A stretch of 64,000 bases of DNA from JALOOX01 sp964557955 (GTDB taxonomy: Bacteria; Desulfobacterota; Syntrophobacteria; Syntrophobacterales; Syntrophobacteraceae): contig CAZLCS010000035.1 of NCBI GenBank assembly GCA_964557955.1, positions 1-64,000 of the forward strand, written 5' to 3'. The notes beneath the pieces are model-generated. The model was not told the origin of the DNA. It saw nothing but the letters and a program-made list of their open reading frames with translations, and did not search any database. Positions 8,118 to 17,195 of the stretch are shown here, piece after piece; the first letter of the stretch is position 1, and every line of letters begins with the position of its first letter. Position numbers and translations under genes: made by a program.

Positions 8118-9185
8118 TCATGCATCTCCGCTGGCTCGAAAATGGTCCCAGCCGCCTGCAGAGTCGGGGACGGGCCGGACCCGGCCGTCGGCTGAGACCG
8201 TCTCCAAACGGTCCGCGTCCTCCAGAATCTCGCCCACCATGTGTACGGGAGTCGCCGTCTTATCCTCGATGAGCTGCTTCAGCTTCGGAGCATCCTCGGG
8301 AGCGGTGGTGAACACCAGCTCGTAGTCCTCGCCTCCCCTCAGGGCCCAGCGCGTGGCATCGGCTGCAGCGGCACGGGCTGCACGGAGGCAGGCTTCACTG
8401 ATGGGGAGCCTGGCGGCGAAGATGCGCGCGCCTCTCCCGCTGGCGCTGCAGATGTGTCCGAGGTCCGCCGCGAGGCCGTCGCTGACGTCGGCCATGGCGT
8501 GCACCAGCCCCGACGATGCCAGCAGTCGGCCTTCCTTCAGCCTCGGTCGGGGCGTCAGATGGCGGGTCAGAAGGAAGTCCCGATCTTCCCCGCTGATGTC
8601 GAGGTGCGGTTCGCGAGTGCATTCAAGGCCTGCGCGCGAATCCCCCAAATGCCCCGTGACCAGCACCAGATCGCCGGTCCGGGCTCCGCTGCGCAGGACC
8701 AGCCGCTCCGGGGCGACCCGCCCGAGGAGGAAGAAGTCGATCATGAACCGGTCCGGGGAACGACTGATATTTCCCCCGACGATGACCCCCCCGAAGGCAT
8801 CCAGTGCAGCTCGCATGCCCTCATAGAGGGATTCAATGTAGCCGACCTCCATCTCTTCGGGCAGGACCAGGGAAACCAGCGCCCAGGCCGGCTCTCCTCC
8901 CATGGCGGCGATATCGCTCACGTTGATGGCCACAACCCGGCGCCCCAGCTGGTGTGCGGTGATGACATCCTTCGAAAAATGAACCGATTCGACCTGGCAG
9001 TCGCAGGTGGCCAGCAGATAATCCGCAGCAGGGGATTTCAGCACGGCCACATCATCCCCGATGCCGACCACGACCTCGGGTGAGCTGCACGGAAGCAGGC
9101 GGGCAATGCGGTCGATGAGCCCGAACTCCCCGATATTTTTCACCTTCTGGAAGTGGAGGTCGAGATGATCGGATGGGGATGCCAT
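8118..9185 (-). CDS. thiL: Thiamine-monophosphate kinase
   Basis: 355 residues from MASPSDHLD; the start was chosen because GGAG precedes it and the ThiL fold begins right after it. ThiL converts thiamine phosphate to thiamine diphosphate using ATP. Typical segments are GEFGLIDRIARL, VVGIGDDVAVL (metal/ATP-binding acidic motif), NVSDIAAMGGEPAWALVSL, VGGNISRSPD, LVTGHLGDSRAGL, MADVSDGLAADL and RGGEDYELVFT. These match the PurM/ThiL superfamily in order. It precedes thiD on the minus strand. Confidence 0.95.
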   Translation of the reverse strand: MASPSDHLDLHFQKVKNIGEFGLIDRIARLLPCSSPEVVVGIGDDVAVLKSPAADYLLATCDCQVESVHFSKDVITAHQLGRRVVAINVSDIAAMGGEPAWALVSLVLPEEMEVGYIESLYEGMRAALDAFGGVIVGGNISRSPDRFMIDFFLLGRVAPERLVLRSGARTGDLVLVTGHLGDSRAGLECTREPHLDISGEDRDFLLTRHLTPRPRLKEGRLLASSGLVHAMADVSDGLAADLGHICSASGRGARIFAARLPISEACLRAARAAAADATRWALRGGEDYELVFTTAPEDAPKLKQLIEDKTATPVHMVGEILEDADRLETVSADGRVRPVPDSAGGWDHFRASGDA

Positions 9186-9599
9186 GGAAGGGACTCCGAT
9201 TCGTCGGGAAGAGCTTCGAGCTCGAGCCCACGGGTTGAACGACTGACCCGGGTGCGGCCGCGTGCGCAAACGGCACCATTGCCATGCCCCGGCCCGTGCA
9301 GGCAGTATAGCACCACAACACCACACGGCGAGTGCCCAATATATGAGTCGTCATTCCGGCAGTCGTCAAGCCGGAAAAGTGTGATGGTCGTGATGCTTGC
9401 TGGGAATCGGAGGTTTCGCTGGTGGTGGAGCGGCATCCTGCCGCGACAGGAACGCCCAGTCGCGGCAGGATGATTGTTTTCAAAGAAAGACAGAAAATCA
9501 CCGGGTCAAAGGATCTCATCCCGGACATGCATGGCTTCCGGGCGAGCTCACAGGGGAACGCCGACCGGAATTGCGGACTTCAACTCCGCGGGCGCGCAC
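9186..9599. other. Intergenic region between a pilT paralog and thiL
   Basis: About 410 bases. It holds a fragment resembling the MITE-like family (GAGTCGTCATTCCGGCAGT near 9347-9365) and a long GC-rich hairpin listed separately. No convincing gene is seen. Confidence 0.6.
9434..9472. terminator. Long hairpin, possible terminator
   Basis: A perfect 14-base inverted repeat, CATCCTGCCGCGAC and GTCGCGGCAGGATG, encloses an 11-base loop. On the plus strand it is followed by ATTGTTTTC, a T-rich tail. Flanking genes run on the minus strand, where the tail is absent, so it may block antisense entry or be a mobile palindrome rather than a terminator for them. Confidence 0.45.
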
Positions 9600-10769
9600 T
9601 CAGCCGATCTTGCGGGCGTACTCCTTGTCGATCTTGAGCCCTTCGATGTCCGTGGTCTTCTCTCCCCTGGCCGACTTGAGCTGATCGATGGACCGCTTCA
9701 CGATGGCTCTCTTGGTGGCATAGGCCAGGGCCGTCTCTTCACTGATGAAGCCATCCTCGTAGTGCTGGGCGATATTATCGTCGAATGTGGTCCAGCCGAA
9801 GGGCTTCGCCTGCTGCATCATCTCATAGAAGGTCTTGCCCTCGCTCTCCCCGTTGACGATGGACTCCTTCACCCGAAGGTTGTTGCCCATGACTTCCATG
9901 GCCGCAATGCGTCCGCCCCCGACCCGGGGCAGCAGTCGCTGGGAGATAACCCAGCGCAGCGTGTCGGCCAGGCGGATGCGGATGAGGCGCTCTTCTTCGA
10001 GCTCGAACATACCGATGATTCGGTTGATGGTCTGGCCCGCATCGATGGTATGGAGGGTCGTCAGGACCAGGTGGCCCGTCTCGGCAGCGCTCAGGCCGAT
10101 TTCAACCGTTTCGCGGTCGCGCATTTCGCCGACCAGGATCACCTTGGGGGCCTGACGCAATGCGGCGCGGAGTCCCGAGGAGAAGCTGTCGAAGTCGAGT
10201 CCCAGCTCCCGCTGATTGAAGGTGGCCATCTGCTGGGAATGCACGAATTCAACCGGGTCCTCCAGGGTCACCACGTGGGCGGCTCTCCTCTGGTTGATCT
10301 CGTTGAGTATCGCCGCAAGGGTCGTCGACTTGCCGCTGCCCGTGGCGCCCGTCACGATAACGATCCCGAACTTCTCTTCGGCCACCTTTTTGAAGACCTG
10401 GGGCAGCTTGAGCTCGTCGATGGTGGCGATCTTCGTCGGCAGCTGACGCATGACGATGGAATAGGTGCCGCGCTGGGAGAAGATGTTGACGCGGAAACGG
10501 GCGCGCCCCGGGAGATGGTAGGAAAGGTCGCACGACCCATGGCTCAGCAGGTGCTGGATATTGCGGCGGTCCCCACCGATCAGGTTCATCGCGATGGATT
10601 CGGTCTGGAAGGGAATGAGGCGGTGAATTCCCATCTCTTCCAGGACCGGCTTGAGCTGACCGTCCAGCTCCACCTGGGGTGGCTTTCCGACGGTGAAGTT
10701 GATGTCCGAGGCCCGGGGGTTCTCATCGAGAATCCGGGTGAGAAAATAATCGAGCTCTCTGCGTCTCAC
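9600..10769 (-). CDS. PilT/PilU-family type IV pilus ATPase
   Basis: 389 residues. Secretion-type AAA ATPase with Walker A GATGSGKST, an Asp-box VVTLEDPVEFVH, Walker B VILVGEMRDRETVEIGLSAA and a His-box ETGHLVLTTLHT. PilT-family ATPases power pilus depolymerisation at the inner membrane. It is the second of two paralogs on this strand (pilT lies 66 bases upstream) and carries a ~20-residue lysine-rich C-terminal extension, so it may be the accessory PilU-like retraction ATPase. The N-terminus DINFTVGKPPQVELDGQ is PilT-like. There are no pilin or assembly genes nearby, as is common for pilT loci. Confidence 0.85.
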   Translation of the reverse strand: MRRRELDYFLTRILDENPRASDINFTVGKPPQVELDGQLKPVLEEMGIHRLIPFQTESIAMNLIGGDRRNIQHLLSHGSCDLSYHLPGRARFRVNIFSQRGTYSIVMRQLPTKIATIDELKLPQVFKKVAEEKFGIVIVTGATGSGKSTTLAAILNEINQRRAAHVVTLEDPVEFVHSQQMATFNQRELGLDFDSFSSGLRAALRQAPKVILVGEMRDRETVEIGLSAAETGHLVLTTLHTIDAGQTINRIIGMFELEEERLIRIRLADTLRWVISQRLLPRVGGGRIAAMEVMGNNLRVKESIVNGESEGKTFYEMMQQAKPFGWTTFDDNIAQHYEDGFISEETALAYATKRAIVKRSIDQLKSARGEKTTDIEGLKIDKEYARKIG

Positions 10770-10835
10770 GGCATTATCCCTTCTTTATTATTCCAGTGTC
10801 CCTTCGGCCCTGCCATGACGGGCCTCCCGGAAATC

Positions 10836-11918
10836 CTACACCTCGGTGAAATCCTGAGGGGCCTCGGTGAGGTACGGCTTGAATTTCTCCTTGTCGACGC
10901 ACTTCATGTACGCCTCATCGGGACTGATCTGTCCCGCATGCAGCCTGGCGGCGATCCCGTCATCGAGGGTCTGCATGCCATACTTCTTCCCGGTCTGCAT
11001 GGCCGATGGGATCTGGTGTGTTTTGGCTTCCCGGATCATGGCGCGAACGGCGTGGGTGGCGATGAGGATCTCCTGGATCGCGCAGCGCGCCTTGATGTCG
11101 ACACGTTTGAACAGGGCCTGCGACACGACGGCGCGAAGCCCATCGGCCAGGGTCGAGCGGATCTGGGGCTGTTCGCCCGTTGGAAAGACTTCGATGACAC
11201 GATCGACCGTCTTGGCTGCGCTGGTGGTGTGGAGGGTCGAGAAGACCAGGTGACCCGTCGCAGCGGCTTCGATGGCGAGCCGGATGGTTTCGAGATCGCG
11301 CATTTCGCCCACCAGGATGATGTCGGGGTCTTCACGAAGGGCCGCCCTCAGGGCCGCTGAGAACGACCGGGTATGGGTGCCCACTTCACGGTGGTTCACG
11401 ACGCAGTTCTTGCTGGTATGCACGAATTCGATGGGGTCTTCGACAGTGATGATGTGGTCCTTGCGCTTGCGGTTGGCCTCATCCACCACGGCAGCCAGGG
11501 TGGTGGACTTTCCGCTTCCCGTGGGACCCGTCACCAGCACCAGCCCTCTCGGAAGCATCGCGAGGCGACTGATCACCGGGGGCAGCCCCAACTGCTCTAC
11601 CGAGAGGATCTCGCTCGGGATTTCGCGGAACACAGCCGCGATGCCGTTCTTCTGCCGGAAGTAGTTCGCCCGGTAGCGGGCCATTCCGGGAATCTCATAG
11701 GCAAAGTCGAGGTCTCCGGTTTCCTCGAAGACCTTGATCTTGTCTTCCGGGGTGATCTCGTAAAGCATGGATCTCAGTTCATCATCGTCCAGCACCTTGT
11801 ACTTGATCCGCTCCAGATCGCCCCGAACCCGCAGCACCGGCTGCTGACCGGAGACCAGGTGCAGGTCCGAAGCCTTCTGTTCGTTCACGAGCTTGAAGAA
11901 TGCGTCAATTCTGGCCAT
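10836..11918 (-). CDS. pilT: Twitching motility ATPase PilT
   Basis: 360 residues, close to the PilT norm of ~345-370. Motifs in order are DLHLVSGQQPVLRVRGDLER (N-terminal PAS-like domain), Walker A GPTGSGKST, ITVEDPIEFVH, Walker B IILVGEMRDLETIRLAIEAA, the His-box TGHLVFSTLHTTSA and the conserved AIQEILI segment. It drives type IV pilus retraction. The ATG is preceded by AAGGAG. It is the first gene of a two-gene unit with a PilU-like paralog; coordinated expression of PilT and PilU is known in other bacteria. Confidence 0.93.
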   Translation of the reverse strand: MARIDAFFKLVNEQKASDLHLVSGQQPVLRVRGDLERIKYKVLDDDELRSMLYEITPEDKIKVFEETGDLDFAYEIPGMARYRANYFRQKNGIAAVFREIPSEILSVEQLGLPPVISRLAMLPRGLVLVTGPTGSGKSTTLAAVVDEANRKRKDHIITVEDPIEFVHTSKNCVVNHREVGTHTRSFSAALRAALREDPDIILVGEMRDLETIRLAIEAAATGHLVFSTLHTTSAAKTVDRVIEVFPTGEQPQIRSTLADGLRAVVSQALFKRVDIKARCAIQEILIATHAVRAMIREAKTHQIPSAMQTGKKYGMQTLDDGIAARLHAGQISPDEAYMKCVDKEKFKPYLTEAPQDFTEV

Positions 11919-12066
11919 GACATCTCCTTGGCAAGGGTTTCCTGCCGGGGATAAGCAATCCCTGCGCCGACCCCGGGGGGATCAGGCAATCTTATTGCGT
12001 ATTGTTGAAAAAAAAGGGGATTCGAAGAGGTGTGGCCGATGACAGGCCGGTAGCGTTGGAGGAAGC

Positions 12067-12999
12067 TCAAAACTCCAGCGTGATCCAGTGCCGGTGCCGC
12101 TCGTCCAGGCGGTCCAGTCCCTCCCGATGTGCCATCTCAAGAGCCTCCTCGAACTCACCGGAAGTGATCCGCCGGCCGAGATCGGGTTGTCCCACCGCCC
12201 CGCCACAGGGGTGGTATTGGCTCATGATGTTGACGTACGTGTTCCGGGAGATCTCAGTCGCCAGAAAATGCATGACGGACGCTGTTCCTGCGAGACCCTT
12301 CGGCATGACAAGGTGACGAACGAGCAGTCCTCGTTGAGCCACCCCGCCTGCGTCTATTTCCAGGTCTCCCACCTGCCTGTGCATTTCCTTGATCGCCTTT
12401 CGCGCCCGCTCCGGATAGTCGGGGGCATCGCTCAACCTCTTGGAAACTTCAGAATCCCAAAACTTGAAATCCGGCATGTATATATCGACGATGCCGTCCA
12501 GGAGCTTGAGCGCCGAAGTGCGGTCATACCCGCCCGTGTTGTAGACCAGGGGCACGGTGAGACCCTTGTCGACGGCCAGTGAGAGCGCCTCGAGAATGGG
12601 GGCGATGACGTGGCTGGGTGTGACGAAATTGATGTTGTGGCATCCCTGGTCCTGAAGATGCACCATGACGTCGGCCAGGGTCTCGGCGCCGACGGGGCGC
12701 CCTTCACCACCGTGGCTGATGTCATAGTTTTGACAAAAGATGCAGAAAAGGTTGCAGTGGGAGAAGAAGATCGTCCCCGAACCCCTCCTTCCCACCAGGG
12801 GGCGTTCCTCCCCGAAGTGCGGGCCGTAGCTGGCCACGACGGCATGCTTTCCCGTGCGGCAGAAACCCGTTTCACCCTCCAGCCGGTTCACGCCACACAG
12901 GCGTGGGCAGAGGGTGCATTTCTTCATCCACTCCATGCTTCTCCGGACGCTCTCCTGGAGGCGTCCGGAGCGGTGGGCTTCGAGATAAGCGGCCGGCAT
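12067..12999 (-). CDS. PflA-like radical SAM protein (COG1313 type)
   Basis: 310 residues. An N-terminal four-cysteine cluster (CTLCPRLCGVNRLEGETGFC) precedes the radical SAM motif CNLFCIFC and NYDISHGGEG. The barrel continues with VYNTGGYD, IVDIYMPDFKFWD and a C-terminal YHPCGGA motif. This order matches the PflX/COG1313 group related to pyruvate formate-lyase activating enzymes, which use SAM and a 4Fe-4S cluster. No glycyl radical enzyme is nearby, so the target is unknown. GGGAGAAAG lies before the ATG. Confidence 0.82.
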   Translation of the reverse strand: MPAAYLEAHRSGRLQESVRRSMEWMKKCTLCPRLCGVNRLEGETGFCRTGKHAVVASYGPHFGEERPLVGRRGSGTIFFSHCNLFCIFCQNYDISHGGEGRPVGAETLADVMVHLQDQGCHNINFVTPSHVIAPILEALSLAVDKGLTVPLVYNTGGYDRTSALKLLDGIVDIYMPDFKFWDSEVSKRLSDAPDYPERARKAIKEMHRQVGDLEIDAGGVAQRGLLVRHLVMPKGLAGTASVMHFLATEISRNTYVNIMSQYHPCGGAVGQPDLGRRITSGEFEEALEMAHREGLDRLDERHRHWITLEF

Positions 13000-13034
13000 G
13001 GCTTTCTCCCTGTCGAAGCAGCCTTTGAACGAAC

Positions 13035-13667
13035 CTACGCCGCCTCCTTCTTGAGGATGACCACCTCGATCTCCCCTTCGAGGGCCTTTTTGAATCGCAC
13101 CGCATCGTCATCGCTGCCCACGATGGCCCCGTAATGCATGGGGATCGCCACTCTGGGCTTGATGGCCCGGGCTGCTTGCGCGGCTTCTTCGGCCGTCATG
13201 ACGTAGGTGCCGGAAACGGCCAGGAAGGCAACGTCCGCCTGGAGATTCTTCATTTCCGGGATGACATCCGTATCTCCGCAGTGGTAGTACCTCACTCCGT
13301 CCAGAGTGATGATGAAGGAGAGCATCCCCGCTTTTTTGGGATGGAAATCCTTGTTGGTGTTGTAGGCCGGGTGGACCTCGATATCGACGCCTTTCACAGT
13401 GAGCCGATCGCCCGGCGCCACCACGCGCACGTCCCCCTTGAGCTTCCTGGCGGAGGCCGCGTCCGTGACGATGACACTGTCCGGCTTGCTCACCTTGGCC
13501 ACGTCTTCGGGGGAGCAATGGTCGAAGTGCTCATGAGTGATGAGGATGAGATCTGCGGCACGGCTGGCGGTGAGCTGATAAGGATCGATACAGACGACAA
13601 CGCTTCCGTCCAGGCGAATGCAATCGTGTCCGAGCCAGTGGATACGGTCAATCGCTTCTTGATTCAT
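13035..13667 (-). CDS. Metallo-beta-lactamase-fold metal-dependent hydrolase (UlaG-like)
   Basis: 210 residues from an ATG with AAGGAGGAC directly upstream; the longer frame to 13853 lacks a ribosome site. Motifs are WLGHDCIRLDG, the metal-binding ITHEHFDHCSPED, YHCGDTDVIPEM and IPMHYGAIVGSDDDA. This is the COG2220 (UlaG-like) branch of the fold, with HxHxDH metal ligands. Such enzymes hydrolyse lactones or phosphodiesters; the substrate here is not predictable. It lies just upstream of the PflA-like gene on the same strand (35-base gap) and may be co-transcribed. Confidence 0.82.
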   Translation of the reverse strand: MNQEAIDRIHWLGHDCIRLDGSVVVCIDPYQLTASRAADLILITHEHFDHCSPEDVAKVSKPDSVIVTDAASARKLKGDVRVVAPGDRLTVKGVDIEVHPAYNTNKDFHPKKAGMLSFIITLDGVRYYHCGDTDVIPEMKNLQADVAFLAVSGTYVMTAEEAAQAARAIKPRVAIPMHYGAIVGSDDDAVRFKKALEGEIEVVILKKEAA

Positions 13668-13887
13668 GGGGTCCTCCTTGATCCGGCAGCCAGGGCCGGG
13701 GGGAACGACGAGATGAACCGTTCTCTCCGATGGTTTTTGCCTCAGGAAATGATGTCTGATATTCTTCGATGACAAAAATAAGCGTTCAAGACGCCGGTGT
13801 GACTTCGGTGCCCACGAGGCCGCAGCCGCCCTTCGATGCAACCTTGCCGTCACCTTCCGGCTCCACCAGGAATGAGGACAACTGCCC

Positions 13888-16842
13888 GTGATTCAACGGT
13901 TCCTTTATGCACTGCTCCACCACAAATGGCAAGACTTCAAAGTGATCCACCACGCCGAGCTGCCTGCCCGCAAGCCCATTGCCGGCCGCCTCTCACGGCC
14001 GCTGCCGACGGTGCTGCGGGAGGCTCTTCTGGGCATGGGGATTCGGAGCCTTTACTCACACCAGGTCCAGGCCATCGAGCACATCCGCGAGGGCGAGACC
14101 GTGGTGGTCTCGACGCCCACGTCGAGCGGTAAATCGCTCATTTACAACGCGGCAATCATCGAGTCGCTGCTGACGGCCCCCGAATCGCGGGCCCTTTATC
14201 TTTTCCCCATCAAGGCCTTGACGAGAGACCAGCTCGAAACCCTTCGCCACTTTCTGGGGACGCTGGGGGGGGAAGCGGCCTTTCGCGCCGAGGTTTACGA
14301 TGGTGACACCACTCCTCATCATCGCAACAAGATCCGCCAAGCCCCCCCGCACATCCTGCTTTCGAATCCGGACATGCTCCATTATGCGCTGCTCCCCTTT
14401 CACAACAAGTGGGAGCAGTTCTGGAAGAGCCTTCGTTTCGTAGTCATTGACGAGATGCACGTCTACCGGGGGATTTTCGGGAGTCATGTGTCCCAGGTTT
14501 TTCGGCGGCTCCAGAGGGTCTGCCGCTTCTACGGCAGCACTCCCCAGTTCGTCTTCCTGTCCGCCACCATCGCCAACCCCCAGGACCTGGCGGCTCAGCT
14601 CCTCGGGCTCTCCCGCGACAGCATAAGAGTCGTGGACGAAAGCGGTGCTCCCCAGGCCAAACGCCATTTTGTCTTCCTGGACTCCGAGATGGGACAGGCC
14701 GGACACGCATCGGGGCTCGCCGCACGCCTCATCCTTCGCGCAGCCCGGGGAGGGCTCAAGACCATCGCCTTCACCCAATCCCGCAAACTGACTGAGCTCG
14801 TGCACATGAGCGTGCTGCGCATGGCTCCCGACCTGGGCTCGAAGGTGAGCTCGTACCGCGCGGGGTACCTCCCGGAAGAGCGGAGGGGGATCGAGCAGCG
14901 GCTGGCCGACGGGTCCCTGGCGGCTGTCATCTCCACCAGCGCCCTGGAAATGGGGATCGACATCGGAGGGCTGGATCTGTGCATTCTGGTCGGCTATCCG
15001 GGGACGGTCATGACCACCTGGCAGAGGGGGGGGCGAGTGGGGCGGAGCGGCCGGGAGTCGGCCATTGTCCTGATTCCGCAGCCCGACGCCCTGGACCGGT
15101 ATATCGTGCAGCATCCGGAGCAATTCCTGAAGAGCCGGTACGAACTTGCGGTCACGAATCCACTGAACCCCGAAATCCTGCGGGCGCACCTGCCGTGTGC
15201 GGCTGCCGAGCTGCCTCTTGAGGAGCGGGAAGTGGCAGCGGGGGATCCGGAGGTGCTGGAAATGGTCCGGCGCCTGACCCTGGACGGACGGCTCCTCCAG
15301 ACCGTCGACGGCGGCACGTGGATCTCCTCAAGCCAGCACCCGCAGCGCCATGTGGATATCCGATCGGTCGGCGCCTCCTATACCATCTTCCGATCTTCCT
15401 CGGGATCGAGCTCCAGGGTCCCCCTCGGAAGAAACGACGGCCTGAGGGCTCTCAAGGAATGCCATCCCGGAGCGGTGTACCTGCATCGAGGCGAGTCTTT
15501 TCACGTGGACCGGCTGGACCTCGAAAAACGGATCATCGAGGTGACCCCGAGTCATGCGCAGTACTTCACACGGGTGAAGAGCGAGAAGGACACCGAGATT
15601 CTGGAGGTGCTCTCTTCCAAGCCCGTGGGAAACTTCATCGCGAGACTCGGCCGTCTCCGCGTTACGGAGCATATCCTCGCCTACGAGCAGAGGCGCCTGT
15701 TTTCTCAGGAACTGCTTGCAACCAATCCGCTGGAGCTTCCCCCTCAAACCTTTGAAACGGTAGGGTTCTGGATGGAACTCGAGCCCATTGTGACCCGTCA
15801 CATCCAGGCCGCCGGGCTGCACTACATGGGGGGGATTCATGCGGTGGAGCATGCGGCCATCAGCATGTTTCCTCTTTTCGCGCTCTGCGACCGGAACGAT
15901 ATCGGAGGAATCTCCTGTCCACAGCATCCCCAGGTGGGGAAGGGGGCCATCTTTATCTACGATGGTTACCCCGGCGGCATCGGCCTGGCCGAACAGGGGT
16001 ACGAGATCATCCTGGACATTCTGACCCGGACCCGTGACCTCGTCGCGGCCTGTTCCTGCACGGAGGGATGCCCCGGGTGCATCCATTCCCCCAAGTGCGG
16101 ATCCGGGAACAAGCCGCTGGATAAGCAGGCTGCCCTCGCAGTCCTGAGTTACCTGCTCGGAGACCGACCGCTCGCTGAAGGGCTCGATGGGAAGCTGAGC
16201 CAGTTGGAGCCTGAGCCGGAGCATGAGAAACATGCCGGTCCGCTTTCCGAAACACCCGGCGAGCCGCCTCCGCGAATCGGCTTCTTCGACCTCGAGACTC
16301 AGAGGCTTGCCGAGGAAGTCGGCGGCTGGCAGAACAAACATCTGATGCGGGTTTCAGTGGCCGTCGTGTTCGACACGGAAACGGAACGGTTCCATGTCTA
16401 TCGAGAGAACGAAGTGTCCGCACTCATTGAACATTTGAAGAAGCTGGACCTGGTGGTGGGCTTCAATGTTCTCTCATTCGACTACGCGGTTCTGAAGGCC
16501 TACAGCCCATTCGACTTTTCCAGCCTGCCGACGCTGGACCTTTTGAAAGAGATCCACAGTCATCTGGGTTTTCGGCTGAGTCTCGATCACCTGGCCGAGA
16601 AGACGTTGGGCAGACGCAAAGAGAGTGATGGGATTCAGGCGGCGAAGTGGTTCCGGGAGGGGGAGTGGGAGATGCTGATTGACTACTGCCAAAAGGATGT
16701 TATTCTGACAAAAGATCTGTTCAACCACGCCTTGGACAAGCGATTCCTCATGTACGCTGACAGGCAGGGACGGTTGATCAGAATTCCCACGGCCTGGGAT
16801 GTTAACGATTACGTCCGCAAAGGACGGTCTATCAAGCTGTAA
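13888..16842 (+). CDS. DEAD/DEAH-type helicase fused to a DEDD exonuclease (MrfA-MrfB fusion)
   Basis: 984 residues from GTG. Residues ~1-770 are a superfamily 2 helicase like B. subtilis YprA/MrfA: Walker A STPTSSGKS at 75-83, an IDEMH box near 190, SATIANP (motif III), SALEMGIDIGGLDL, WQRGGRVGRSG (motif VI), and a DUF1998-type metal domain CSCTEGCPGCIHSPKCGSGN. The last ~190 residues are a YprB/MrfB-like DnaQ-fold exonuclease with FDLET, VVGFNVLSFDYAVL and YCQKDVILTKDLF, i.e. the DEDDy residues. MrfA and MrfB act together in mitomycin C lesion repair in Bacillus, where they are separate proteins; here they form one chain, joined by a linker rich in Glu and Pro. It stands alone on the plus strand. 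Confidence 0.88.
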   Translation: MIQRFLYALLHHKWQDFKVIHHAELPARKPIAGRLSRPLPTVLREALLGMGIRSLYSHQVQAIEHIREGETVVVSTPTSSGKSLIYNAAIIESLLTAPESRALYLFPIKALTRDQLETLRHFLGTLGGEAAFRAEVYDGDTTPHHRNKIRQAPPHILLSNPDMLHYALLPFHNKWEQFWKSLRFVVIDEMHVYRGIFGSHVSQVFRRLQRVCRFYGSTPQFVFLSATIANPQDLAAQLLGLSRDSIRVVDESGAPQAKRHFVFLDSEMGQAGHASGLAARLILRAARGGLKTIAFTQSRKLTELVHMSVLRMAPDLGSKVSSYRAGYLPEERRGIEQRLADGSLAAVISTSALEMGIDIGGLDLCILVGYPGTVMTTWQRGGRVGRSGRESAIVLIPQPDALDRYIVQHPEQFLKSRYELAVTNPLNPEILRAHLPCAAAELPLEEREVAAGDPEVLEMVRRLTLDGRLLQTVDGGTWISSSQHPQRHVDIRSVGASYTIFRSSSGSSSRVPLGRNDGLRALKECHPGAVYLHRGESFHVDRLDLEKRIIEVTPSHAQYFTRVKSEKDTEILEVLSSKPVGNFIARLGRLRVTEHILAYEQRRLFSQELLATNPLELPPQTFETVGFWMELEPIVTRHIQAAGLHYMGGIHAVEHAAISMFPLFALCDRNDIGGISCPQHPQVGKGAIFIYDGYPGGIGLAEQGYEIILDILTRTRDLVAACSCTEGCPGCIHSPKCGSGNKPLDKQAALAVLSYLLGDRPLAEGLDGKLSQLEPEPEHEKHAGPLSETPGEPPPRIGFFDLETQRLAEEVGGWQNKHLMRVSVAVVFDTETERFHVYRENEVSALIEHLKKLDLVVGFNVLSFDYAVLKAYSPFDFSSLPTLDLLKEIHSHLGFRLSLDHLAEKTLGRRKESDGIQAAKWFREGEWEMLIDYCQKDVILTKDLFNHALDKRFLMYADRQGRLIRIPTAWDVNDYVRKGRSIKL

Positions 16843-17195
16843 CCATTGAGTGTCAGCCTTCAGGCGCAGGACGGGCATGGGAGCGGGATATGCCTTTTCT
16901 GGTCTGTGATCCGCCGCAATCGCACGAAAGATTCTGCCGGTTTGCGCTTCCGCAGACGGCCAAGTCAAGGTCAAGCGCCTCCGAACACATCGCGTGGGGA
17001 ACGGGGCCCTTGTGTTTGATGCGCAATGATGACGGGAGATGCAACATTGCTCCTCATCGTCGTGAGGAGGATATCGCTCGTGAATGACGGCATTTTTGAT
17101 CTGCTTGGCACCAGTATTGCTCTGTTACCCGGGATTGGCGACTGTGACCTTCTTTCAATACGTTTTGAAGACCACTGCATCTAGAGAGAAAGAGC
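16843..17195. other. Intergenic region before the antiterminator gene
   Basis: About 350 bases. It holds a consensus sigma-54 promoter and, ~40 bases upstream of that, the inverted repeat CTCCTCA-N6-TGAGGAG (17050-17069), which could be an activator site. No gene was recognised in it. Confidence 0.6.
17106..17120 (+). promoter_or_regulatory. Consensus sigma-54 (-24/-12) promoter
   Basis: TGGCAC-CAGTA-TTGC, followed by T, is a perfect match to the sigma-54 consensus TGGCAC-N5-TTGCW. It lies 75 bases upstream of the NusG/UpxY-like gene and points at it. Predicted transcription would start about 12 bases after the GC of the -12 element. Two GAFTGA-bearing activators encoded in the same window could act here. 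Confidence 0.8.

Noticed and set aside
9474..11360. Long open frame of ~628 codons on the plus strand
   Set aside because: It is antisense to two clear PilT-family genes; GC-rich DNA gives long shadow frames, and it has no recognisable family.
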